Shown here: piece after piece, positions 26,180 to 34,093 of the stretch
Numbering within the stretch: the stretch's first letter is position 1
Layout of the letters: every line of letters begins with the position of its first letter
Assembly: GCF_001611795.1 (NCBI RefSeq)
Contig: NZ_CP015098.1
Span: 8,680,001-8,744,000 of the forward strand
Source: Streptomyces qaidamensis
Lineage (GTDB): Bacteria; Actinomycetota; Actinomycetes; Streptomycetales; Streptomycetaceae
Length of the DNA: 64,000 bases
Reading direction: 5' to 3'
The notes under the pieces: generated by a model
What the model saw: the letters and a program-made list of their open reading frames with translations, nothing else
Told to the model about the DNA's origin: nothing
Databases searched by the model: none
Position numbers and translations under genes: made by a program

Positions 26180-28093
26180 CTACCTCCGCACGAGTCGCAC
26201 CGACAGACCGTCAGCCGTGTGCACGGGCACGGCCAGCAGCGTCTCGGAGTCCAGCTCGACCCGGTCGAAGCGGCCGCGCAGCTGCGCGGCGGACAGGACG
26301 GGAAGGGTCGTCCCCGCGACCGGCGGCCGCTCGGGGTCGAGCCGCAGCGACAGCACGCTGCCCCGGCCCAGCAGGGCCCGCCGGCTCACCGTGAGGGCGG
26401 GGCCGTGGTTCCTGCGGAGCAGCAGCTCCAGCGTCGACTCGCCGTCCTGGACGTACGAGCCGCGCACCCGCAGCACCTTGTCCGCGCGCAGCGTGCCGCC
26501 GGTGACCCGGACGTCGCCCTCGCCCAGAGCGTTCGGCGACCCGGCGACCAGCACGCCGTCCTCGACGACGGTCCCGCCGTGATAGCAGTTGTGGCCCGTC
26601 AGGGTGAGCGTGCCCGAGCCGCGCTTGGTCAGACCGCCGTCGCCCTCGATGTCGTTGCGCCAGCAGTCGGCCGCGTGGAAGCCGCCGGCCGCCGCGTCCA
26701 GCCTCACCGTGACGTCCCCCTCGAACGCGCCGTAACCGTCCGCGGCGGCGAACAGGTTCAGCCGGCCCCACTGCTCGAAGCCGTCCAGCAGGACGTAGCC
26801 GGAGGGCAGCGCGGTCGTCCGCAGCACCTCGCGACGCTGGGCTGCGGTCAGGTACGGAAGCCGCGTCTCCAGCAGTACCTCCGCGCCCTTCGGCACGGTG
26901 AGCGGGTCCTTGCGGCCCCGGCGCGGCAGGACGTACGTCAGCCGGTGCCCGACCGAGCGGGCGTTGGCGTCGCGGTCGGCGTAGACGTCCCCGGCGCCCG
27001 GGTGGGCGTAGTCGTACAGCGTGTCCGCCGTGGTGCCGGTGTGCTGCGTGAAGTAGGCGAGGGCCTGGGCGCGGGCCGCCGCCTTGAGCTCCGCGTTCGC
27101 CGGGTCGGCCAGGGCCGCGGCGGTCAGGGCGGTGGCCATGATCCGGCCGCCGATGACGTCGACGGTGGAGTGCATGCCCGACATGATCCGGGTGTGGCTG
27201 AGCTCGAACGCCCGCGTCACCAGTTCCTGGAACCGCTCGGGCACCGCGTACGCGAAGGCCAGACCGGCCAGGTGGAAGGCGTTGGTGTGACCGCTGGGGA
27301 AGCCGCCGTCGTCGACCGGGGAGGTGCTGCGCTGACGCAGCAGCTGCCTGACGACGACCACGTCCGAGTCGTACACCGGGTAGCCGAGTTCGTCCGTGCG
27401 GCCGGTGTCGACGACCTCGCTGTCCTCGTTCATGCGCCATGGACGCGGGTACTGGAAGGCGTATTTGCCGGGGTTCCCCGAGGCGAACGGGCCGCGCACG
27501 GTGTCGACCAGCTTGGCGACGAGGCCGAGGTCGGAGGTGTACGAACCGGCGCCCAGGGCGGAGCCGGCGGGCGCGTCTGCCGGCACGGAGTCGCTGATGG
27601 TGGTCGGGGGAGTCGTGTCCGGCGCGCTGGTGATCGACGTGACCGCCTTGGCACCCGCCTTGTACAGGCCGGACAGCGGGCCCAGCCCGGCGATCATCGC
27701 GTAGCTCTGGTGCTGGCGGTCGTAGACGAACGCCTCCCGCGCCTGCGCCTCGGTGCGCGCGCCGGTGACCTGGGCGCAGTAGCGCATGTTGGCGCGCAGC
27801 ACCTCGGGGCGCAGCGGTGTGCCGGTGTTCCAGGCGGCGCCGGTCTTCCACGCCTCGGCCATGCCGCCGAGGATCCGTACCACCGCGTTGGTCTCGGGCG
27901 TGAGGTTCGTCAGGACGTTGGTCCTGTAGTCGTCGACGAACGCGGCGGGAGCGGTGGCGGCCTTGGCGTCCGCGGCGCCCAGCCACCCGACGAGGGTCGG
28001 CGCGGCGACCAGTGCGGCCGAGCCGCCCAGGGAGGTTCTGAGGAAACCCCTCCGGTTCAGGGTGGGGGAGTGGTGCCCGGCGGATGACGGCAT
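26180..28093 (-). CDS. Tat-exported acid phosphatase (PAP2) with autotransporter-type repeat
   Basis: 637 residues. Tat signal RRGFLRTS near residue 14, then a vanadium-type phosphatase domain with the three class-A motifs: KYAFQYPRP, GFPSGHTNAF and SHTRIMSGMHSTVDVIGGR. It probably hydrolyses phosphate monoesters outside the cell. Its C-terminal third (about 500-637) includes GTLTLTGHNCYHGGTVVEDG, an autotransporter-associated beta-strand repeat, normally part of beta-helical surface proteins. The start is the ATG with GAGAGG seven bases ahead. Confidence 0.88.
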   Translation of the reverse strand: MPSSAGHHSPTLNRRGFLRTSLGGSAALVAAPTLVGWLGAADAKAATAPAAFVDDYRTNVLTNLTPETNAVVRILGGMAEAWKTGAAWNTGTPLRPEVLRANMRYCAQVTGARTEAQAREAFVYDRQHQSYAMIAGLGPLSGLYKAGAKAVTSITSAPDTTPPTTISDSVPADAPAGSALGAGSYTSDLGLVAKLVDTVRGPFASGNPGKYAFQYPRPWRMNEDSEVVDTGRTDELGYPVYDSDVVVVRQLLRQRSTSPVDDGGFPSGHTNAFHLAGLAFAYAVPERFQELVTRAFELSHTRIMSGMHSTVDVIGGRIMATALTAAALADPANAELKAAARAQALAYFTQHTGTTADTLYDYAHPGAGDVYADRDANARSVGHRLTYVLPRRGRKDPLTVPKGAEVLLETRLPYLTAAQRREVLRTTALPSGYVLLDGFEQWGRLNLFAAADGYGAFEGDVTVRLDAAAGGFHAADCWRNDIEGDGGLTKRGSGTLTLTGHNCYHGGTVVEDGVLVAGSPNALGEGDVRVTGGTLRADKVLRVRGSYVQDGESTLELLLRRNHGPALTVSRRALLGRGSVLSLRLDPERPPVAGTTLPVLSAAQLRGRFDRVELDSETLLAVPVHTADGLSVRLVRR

Positions 28094-28232
28094 GGGTGTG
28101 CCTCTCTTCAGTTCTGCGGCCGTGCGGCCGGGTGAAGTCGTGCGATCCTGCCTGATTCGATGGGCGGGTGGTGTCTCGTCGACAAGGGTTCGGCGGCCGG
28201 GACGTGGCCCGCGGGTGAACGCGCGGCCCGGC

Positions 28233-29132
28233 TCACCGGAGCGACCGCGCCAGTGCCACCGCGCCCTCGACCGGTGGTACGCGAAGGGGTCTGGCGCGGG
28301 CTGTGGGCAGTGTCTCGGCCAGGGCGACGGTGAACGCGTCGAACAGCTCGGGCTGGGAGAGCACCGTGCCGCCCGCCACGACCACGTCGTCGACCGCCAC
28401 TCCGCGGTCGGCGAGCCGGGTGACCAGCGCGGCAAGCGCCCAGCCCGCTTCGTCGATCACGGTCCGGGCGAGCGCGGAACCGTCGGCGGCCGCCGCGAAG
28501 ACGACGGGAGCGTGCCGGCCCCACTCGGCGGAGACGTCCGTGGCCCTCTCCAAAGCTGCGCCGAGCGCGGGGACTTCGGGCACGTCGAGCGCGGCGATGA
28601 GCCCGAGCGCGAGCGCGTCGGGCCGATCCCCGCGGTCGTGCGCCGCCCACACGGCCCGTGCCGCCTCCCGGACGAGCCCGGCGGCGCCGCCCTCGTCGCC
28701 GAGGACCGCGCCCCATCCACCCACCTGGACGGTGGTGCCGTCGGGCAGCCGCCCCACGGCCACCGAGCCGGTGCCGGCGACCAGGCCGACACCCTTGTCC
28801 AGACCGGCCGCGGGGACGAGGAGCTGAGCGTCGCCCACCACCAGCGCGGGCGCGTCGAAGTGCAGCTGGAGCGCGGCGCGGATCTGCGCGCACTGGCGGG
28901 GGGTCTCACAGGCGTGCCCGCCGACGGCCACAGCGGTCGGGCGGGCACCTGCCGGAAGCGCGTCGGCGACCAGCGCGGCCAGCCACCCGGCGGCTGCCAC
29001 GGGGTCGTGCGGCCGCCAGCCGCCGCTCGCGCGTACGTGGTCGGCCACGACGGCGTCCCCCGCGAGCGCGCGCAGATGTGTCTTGGTGCCGCCCACGTCG
29101 ATACCGACCACGAGGGTCGCGATGTCCTGCAC
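28233..29132 (-). CDS. BadF/BadG/BcrA-type kinase (N-acetylglucosamine kinase-like)
   Basis: 299-residue ASKHA-fold kinase. It shows the N-terminal phosphate loop GIDVGGTKTHLRAL, a central LVAGTGSVAVGR adenosine-type motif, and GGWGAVLGDEGGAAGLVREA, a block typical of eukaryote-like N-acetylglucosamine kinases. It likely phosphorylates a sugar brought in by the importer on the other side of the ROK gene, from which it diverges across a perfect inverted repeat. The exact sugar is unknown; an amino sugar is the family expectation. Confidence 0.83.
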   Translation of the reverse strand: MQDIATLVVGIDVGGTKTHLRALAGDAVVADHVRASGGWRPHDPVAAAGWLAALVADALPAGARPTAVAVGGHACETPRQCAQIRAALQLHFDAPALVVGDAQLLVPAAGLDKGVGLVAGTGSVAVGRLPDGTTVQVGGWGAVLGDEGGAAGLVREAARAVWAAHDRGDRPDALALGLIAALDVPEVPALGAALERATDVSAEWGRHAPVVFAAAADGSALARTVIDEAGWALAALVTRLADRGVAVDDVVVAGGTVLSQPELFDAFTVALAETLPTARARPLRVPPVEGAVALARSLR

Positions 29133-29258
29133 GGAACCTCTTTCGTCGTTGCGCAGTGCTGCGACGGCGGGCGAACCGTGCCTGAGGGACGGGCAGTTGA
29201 AGGACTAGGGAAGCCCCGGGACGGGCTTCTGGCGGAGCACGGCAGGCGAGTACCGTGA

Positions 29259-29286
29259 ACTTCGTTAGGAAGTTAACTAACGAAGT
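29259..29286. promoter_or_regulatory. perfect inverted repeat, ROK operator candidate
   Basis: ACTTCGTTAG (29259-29268) and CTAACGAAGT (29277-29286) are exact inverted copies around an 8-base spacer, with AGTTAACT overlapping the inner edge. The site is between the kinase and the ROK regulator. TTAGGAA-like half sites are typical for Streptomyces ROK repressors. Confidence 0.75.
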
Positions 29287-29303
29287 ACAGTGCGTCAAGA
29301 GGA

Positions 29304-30557
29304 ATGCCTTCGCCGCGTCCCGTGGAGACGACCCGAGACCATCCGAGACGACCCGAGACGATCCGGGCGATCGACCCGGGAGCGCGGCCCGTTACCCGTG
29401 TGGGGGAACTGTTGGAACCTGACGTGGCAAGAGCCCCCCGCCTGACCGAGAGCGCGGGCGCGGTGTTCGCCGTACTGGCCGGGGCCGGCCGGGCGACCCG
29501 GCCGCAGCTCGCGAGTCTGGCGGGCCTGTCGAAGCCGACGGTGTCCGCCGCCGTCGCGGAACTGGAGGGCGTCCGGCTCGCCGCCCACTCCGGCACGGCC
29601 TCCAGCGGCACCGGACGCAACGCCGCGGTCTACCGTCTCGGGCCGTCCGCGGGGGCCGTGCTCGCCGTCGACCTCGGCCCCGCCCTCACCCGGGTCCGCG
29701 GCTGCGCCCTGGACGGCACGCTGCTCGCCGAGGCAACCGGCTCCCGGGCGGGCGCCGCCGACGTCGTGCGCGAGGCGCTCGACGCGCTGCCCGCCGACGC
29801 CCCGCTGCGGACCATCGTCGTCGCCGTCGGTGACGTCACCGCGCCGCGCAAGGAGGGCGCCGGTATGCGTCCGGCGACCGCCAAGGCCGGACCCGTCTTC
29901 GACGCCGTGGCCGTCGCGCTGCCGCCGGGTGTCCCCGTCCACGTCGAGAACAACGTGAACTGCGCCGCCCTCGCCGAGCTGCACGAAGGTGCCGCCCGGG
30001 GCCGGAACACCTTCGGCTACCTGCGCATCGGCGTGGGTATAGGCCTCGGCATCGTCGTCGGCGGCCAGGTGCTGAGCGGAGCGAACGGCGCGGCCGGTGA
30101 GCTGGCCCGGCTGCCCTACCCGTGGGACGACGGCCGCGAACCCCGTCACGAGGCGCTGGAGGAGTACATCGGCGCGCGTTCCCTGCTGCGCCGCGCGGCC
30201 GAGGCCTGGCCGGACACCGACGGGCCGTGCCCCGATACCGCCGAGCAGCTCTTCGCCCTCGCCGCGCAGGGCCGTGCCGCCGCCCGCGCCGTCGTCGACC
30301 GCCATGCCGTGGACGTGGGCCGGCTGGCCGCCGCAGTGACCGCGGTCCTGGACCCGGGGCTGGTCGTGCTGGGGGGCAGCACCGGCGCGTACCCGCAGCT
30401 CCTGCAGGGTGTGCGGGCCGAGCTCGCCCGGCTGAGCTGGCCCACCGAAGTCGTCAGCAGCACGGTCGGCGATCTCGGCACCGTCGTGGGCGCCGCCCGG
30501 CTCGCGGTCTCCCGAGGAGTCCAAACCGTGACCGAGTCCGCGGGGGCGAAGGATTGA
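29304..30557 (+). CDS. ROK family transcriptional regulator
   Basis: Up to 417 residues. Winged helix-turn-helix (ATRPQLASLAGLSKPTVSAAV, about residues 64-84 of the long form), then the ROK domain with VENNVNCAALAELHEGAARG and GVGIGLGIVVGG. No zinc cysteine cluster. The start is uncertain: the ATG at 29304 is only one base from its GAGG, and a 20-base tandem repeat follows; GTG 29400 or 29424 may be the real start. It probably represses the kinase and the importer operon behind it until sugar or sugar phosphate binds. Confidence 0.85.
   Translation: MPSPRPVETTRDHPRRPETIRAIDPGARPVTRVGELLEPDVARAPRLTESAGAVFAVLAGAGRATRPQLASLAGLSKPTVSAAVAELEGVRLAAHSGTASSGTGRNAAVYRLGPSAGAVLAVDLGPALTRVRGCALDGTLLAEATGSRAGAADVVREALDALPADAPLRTIVVAVGDVTAPRKEGAGMRPATAKAGPVFDAVAVALPPGVPVHVENNVNCAALAELHEGAARGRNTFGYLRIGVGIGLGIVVGGQVLSGANGAAGELARLPYPWDDGREPRHEALEEYIGARSLLRRAAEAWPDTDGPCPDTAEQLFALAAQGRAAARAVVDRHAVDVGRLAAAVTAVLDPGLVVLGGSTGAYPQLLQGVRAELARLSWPTEVVSSTVGDLGTVVGAARLAVSRGVQTVTESAGAKD
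29325..29364. repeat. 20-bp tandem direct repeat
   Basis: Two adjacent 20-base copies beginning GAGACGACCCGAGAC differ at one position. The period is not a multiple of three, so if translated the copies read in different frames, an argument that this is 5' untranslated sequence of the ROK gene. Confidence 0.7.
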
Positions 30558-30588
30558 CGGCCTCCGACTCGATCTGCCAATGTCCGGA

Positions 30589-30599
30589 CAAGCGCTTTC
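30589..30599. promoter_or_regulatory. LacI-type box ahead of the second sugar importer
   Basis: CAAGCGCTTTC around AAGCGCTT, 32 bases after the ROK stop and 234 bases before the lipoprotein start. It repeats the box at 14581-14591. Confidence 0.5.
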
Positions 30600-30832
30600 T
30601 AAGTCGGCCGGGACGCCGACTCCGGGTGAGCCTCCCGCCCGTACGCGAAGTACGGCAGCCGCACGAGGGCGAGCTTGTGCGACGCCGGCCGTCATGGCCG
30701 GGGACACCACCCGTCAAGGCGACGCGGCCGGGCGAGGCCGTGCCCCCGGAAAGCGAAACTTCCTTCAAAACTGCACCCGTGCCGCCTCGGCTGGCGCCGT
30801 GCTTCCTCCGCTACGACGAAAAGGGATCGAAG

Positions 30833-32155
30833 ATGATCAGTGTGGGTGTGCGGCGCTCCCGCCGGCTCGGCCGCGGCGGCATACGCCGCGTGGTTCCCCT
30901 CGCTGCCGTGGCTACGGCAGGTGCCCTTCTGCTGACCGCCTGCGGGTCGGGTGGCGACTCGGGCGGGACGTCCAAGTCGCTGACGTTCTGGATCTCCACG
31001 GTTCCGGGGCAGGACGCGGGCTGGAAGAAGATGGTGGCGCAGTACAAGAAGGAAACCGGCGTCAAGGTCAACCTCGTCAACATCCCCTACGACGGTTACG
31101 ACGCGAAGCTCCGCAACGCCGCGCAGGCGAACTCCCTGCCCGACGTCGCGGCCGTGCCGAAGCTGGACCCGATCTGGGCGAACAAGCTGATCGACCTCAG
31201 CCCCATCGCCGACAAGAAGAGCAACAAGATCAACGCCAACTTCGTCGCCAAGGACTCGTCCGGGAAGGTGCTGTCCATCCCCTCGGACATCACCGCGTCC
31301 GGCCTGTTCATCAACAAGACGCTGTTCGAGAAGGCCGGTGTCTCCGTCCCGGCCTCGCCCCAGAAGACCTGGACCTGGACCGAATTCGTCAAGGCGGCGG
31401 ACGAGGTCCGGGAGAAGACCGGCGCCAAGTACTCCCTCACGTTCGACCAGTCGCCCTCCCGGCTCCGCGCCATGGTGTACGAGCTCGGCGGGAAGTACGT
31501 CCACGCGGACTCCTCCGGCAAGTTCTCGGTGGACGGCGCGACGAGGAAGGCCGTGAAGCGCTTCGTCGAGATGAACGACGACAAGACCATGCCGAAGTCG
31601 GTGTGGACCAGTGGCGCCGACCCGTCCGCCATGTTCCAGAGCGGTGACGTGGTCGCCTACTGGTCCGGCGTGTGGCAGGTGCCCGCCTTCGCGGAGAGCA
31701 TCAAGAAGTTCGAGTGGGCCAGCGTCCCGACTCCCGCCGAGCCGGTGCAGGCCAGCGACGTCAACAGCGGCGGCATGACGGTCGGCTTCAACAACAACGG
31801 CGACGCGGCCGCCGCCGCGGAGAAGTTCCTGTCCTGGCTGTACGAGCCGGCCCACTACCAGGCGCTGTGCGAGGCGTCCGGGTTCCTGCCCGTCGAGACC
31901 GGCCTGAACCCGAAGTACCCCTTCAAGTCCGAGGCGGCGCAGGCGGCGTTCAAGCTCTACAACGAGTCGATCCCGCTGTACGCCCCGATCTCCGGCTACT
32001 TCAACACCGCGCAGACGAACTGGGTGCTGAAGGGCAAGAGCCTCACCGAGGACCCGACCAAGACGGAGCTCGGCAAGGCGATCAACGGCCAGCAGTCGGC
32101 CGACAAGGCGCTGGACAACATCGTGGCCGGCTACAACCAGCAGGTCGGCGGCTGA
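30833..32155 (+). CDS. sugar ABC transporter substrate-binding lipoprotein
   Basis: 440 residues, family-1 solute-binding protein. The basic N-terminus and hydrophobic core end in a lipobox (LLTAC, Cys near 37). The mature part opens SLTFWISTVPGQDAGW and carries VYELGGKYVH and VAYWSGVWQVPAFAE, typical of oligosaccharide binders. The ATG follows AAGGGA by seven bases. It is the first gene of the rightward importer operon, and a strong hairpin separates it from the permease genes, as expected where the binding protein is made in excess. Ligand unknown. Confidence 0.92.
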   Translation: MISVGVRRSRRLGRGGIRRVVPLAAVATAGALLLTACGSGGDSGGTSKSLTFWISTVPGQDAGWKKMVAQYKKETGVKVNLVNIPYDGYDAKLRNAAQANSLPDVAAVPKLDPIWANKLIDLSPIADKKSNKINANFVAKDSSGKVLSIPSDITASGLFINKTLFEKAGVSVPASPQKTWTWTEFVKAADEVREKTGAKYSLTFDQSPSRLRAMVYELGGKYVHADSSGKFSVDGATRKAVKRFVEMNDDKTMPKSVWTSGADPSAMFQSGDVVAYWSGVWQVPAFAESIKKFEWASVPTPAEPVQASDVNSGGMTVGFNNNGDAAAAAEKFLSWLYEPAHYQALCEASGFLPVETGLNPKYPFKSEAAQAAFKLYNESIPLYAPISGYFNTAQTNWVLKGKSLTEDPTKTELGKAINGQQSADKALDNIVAGYNQQVGG

Positions 32156-32167
32156 GCGCGGACCCAC

Positions 32168-32207
32168 AGGCCCGGGCGGCGGGGTCGAGACACCGCCGCC
32201 CGGGCCT
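32168..32207 (+). terminator. strong intercistronic hairpin after the lipoprotein gene
   Basis: AGGCCCGGGCGGCGG and CCGCCGCCCGGGCCT form a perfect 15-bp stem with a 10-base loop, 12 bases after the stop. No U tract follows. It likely stabilises the upstream message or partially terminates transcription before the permeases. Confidence 0.7.
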
Positions 32208-32280
32208 CGGGGACCCTCGCGATGCCGGGCTCAGGGCCTGAGCCCACAGGAACCCATTCCACCAGCACGGAGTCAGGAAG

Positions 32281-33192
32281 ATGACCAAACGCGCCCCGGA
32301 CGTGTCCGCGAGCCCGCCCAGGAGCCGCAGTAAGTACACCCTTGCGCCGCTCGTCCTCATCGCGGCCAACGTCGTGCTCTTCGCGCTGTTCTTCGTCTGG
32401 CCGGCGGTGATCGGGCTCGTCTACTCCTTCACGAACTACACGGGCGTGGGGGTGTTCCAGTTCATCGGACTGGACAACTACAGCAGGCTGTTCGGAGACT
32501 CCACCTTCTTCGACGCGCTGACCCGGACGCTGCTGTACACCGTGCTCTTCGTTCCCCTGAACTTCGTGCTGTCGCTGCTCATCGCCAACGTGCTGGTGAG
32601 CAAGCACGCCAAGGGTGCCTCGGTCGCCCGCGTCTTCTTCTTCATTCCCTGGCTGCTGTCACCCATCGTCGTGGGTGTCCTGTGGCGGTGGCTGTTCGGT
32701 GAGAACTTCGGACTGGTCAACTACCTCATCGAGAAGGCCGGCGGAAGCGCCGTGCCGTGGCAGTCGAACGCGGACCTGTCTCTGATCGTGGTCGTGGTGG
32801 CGGCATCCTGGGCCTGGACGGGCTTCTCCATGCTGCTGTTCATCGCGGCGATCAAGAACGTACCGACGTCGTACTACGAGGCGGCCGCGCTGGACGGCGC
32901 CGGTCCGTGGCGCCAGTTCTTCAGCATCACCCTGCCGAGCATCGCGCCGACGTCCTTCATCGTCATCCTGCTCAACACGATCCACGGGATGAAGGAATAC
33001 CCGCTGTTCGCCTCCCTCAACAACGGCGGCCCCGGCACGTCGAACAACCTGCTTGTCCAGTACATCTACCAGACCGGCTTCAAAGCGGGCCAGATCGGCT
33101 ACGCGAGCGCCGCGTCGTTCGTGCTCATGCTCATCCTGATGGCCGTCGCGATCATCCAGCTGATGGTCAACCGGCGGGTGGAGAACCGATGA
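32281..33192 (+). CDS. carbohydrate ABC permease, MalF type
   Basis: 303 residues with six predicted membrane segments. The EAA loop is YYEAAALDGAGPWRQFFSI near residue 199, followed by TLPSIAPT. A short serine-rich cytoplasmic start precedes helix 1. Its stop overlaps the next permease start as ATGA, so the two subunits are translated together. The ATPase must come from elsewhere in the genome. Confidence 0.92.
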   Translation: MTKRAPDVSASPPRSRSKYTLAPLVLIAANVVLFALFFVWPAVIGLVYSFTNYTGVGVFQFIGLDNYSRLFGDSTFFDALTRTLLYTVLFVPLNFVLSLLIANVLVSKHAKGASVARVFFFIPWLLSPIVVGVLWRWLFGENFGLVNYLIEKAGGSAVPWQSNADLSLIVVVVAASWAWTGFSMLLFIAAIKNVPTSYYEAAALDGAGPWRQFFSITLPSIAPTSFIVILLNTIHGMKEYPLFASLNNGGPGTSNNLLVQYIYQTGFKAGQIGYASAASFVLMLILMAVAIIQLMVNRRVENR

Positions 33193-34091
33193 CAACCACA
33201 GACATGCCGCGCAAGGCCGACGCCGATTCCGCACGGGCCGTCTCCAGGAAGCGGCCCCGCGGCACGGTCGGCGGCGGGCTTCGGCGCGCGGTGCCCGCGA
33301 CGACACTGCTGTGGGTCCTGGCGGCCCTCTACGGGCTGCCGGTGCTGTGGTTCGTCCTCAGCTCCTTCAAGCCGGCGGGAGACCTGTTCTCCCTTCCGCT
33401 GACGCTGTTCCCGGAAGACCCCACCGTCTCGGGTTACAAGGCGGCGTGGGACAGTGCCAACTTCTCCCAGTACTTCATCAACACCACCATCGTGTGTGTG
33501 ATCGCGACGATCCTCACGGTGGGAGTCAGCTGTTGCACCGGGTACGCGCTGGCCAAGTACGACAACAAGTGGCTCAAGGTCTTCTTCGTCGGCATCCTGG
33601 CCACCACGATGCTGCCGTCGGAGGTCATGCTCGCCCCGCAGTTCCTGGTGGTCCGCGACCTCGGCCTCTACAACTCGCTCGCCGGCATCATCCTCCCGGC
33701 CGTGCTCACCGCGACCGGTTGCTTCATGTTCCGCCAGTTCTTCCTGACGGTCCCCGACGAGCTCATCGAGGCCGCCCGCATCGACGGCGCCCGCGAACTG
33801 TCGATCTTCCTGCGGATCATGGTGCCGATCTCCCGGCCCATCATGCTGACGCTCGCCATCCTGTCGTTCCAGTGGCGGTGGAACGACTACATCTGGCCGC
33901 TGCTGATGCTCAACGACCCCGAGAAGTTCACCGTGCAGATCGGCATCCAGAGCCTTGTCGGGGCGCAGAACATCAACTGGTCGCTGGTGCTCGGCGGATC
34001 GGTCATCTCCATGATCCCTCTGATCGTCGTCTTCCTGGTGTTCCAGCGTTACGTCATGAACGCCGACATCAACGCCGGACTGAAGGACTGA
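33189..34091 (+). CDS. carbohydrate ABC permease, MalG type
   Basis: 300 residues, partner of the preceding permease, starting within its stop codon. The EAA loop is IEAARIDGARELSIFLRIMVP near residue 197, and the C-terminus (QRYVMNADINAGLKD) is the usual MalG-type ending. The next gene begins two bases after its stop, so the unknown enzyme behind it belongs to the same operon. Confidence 0.92.
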   Translation: MTTTDMPRKADADSARAVSRKRPRGTVGGGLRRAVPATTLLWVLAALYGLPVLWFVLSSFKPAGDLFSLPLTLFPEDPTVSGYKAAWDSANFSQYFINTTIVCVIATILTVGVSCCTGYALAKYDNKWLKVFFVGILATTMLPSEVMLAPQFLVVRDLGLYNSLAGIILPAVLTATGCFMFRQFFLTVPDELIEAARIDGARELSIFLRIMVPISRPIMLTLAILSFQWRWNDYIWPLLMLNDPEKFTVQIGIQSLVGAQNINWSLVLGGSVISMIPLIVVFLVFQRYVMNADINAGLKD

Positions 34092-34093
34092 CC

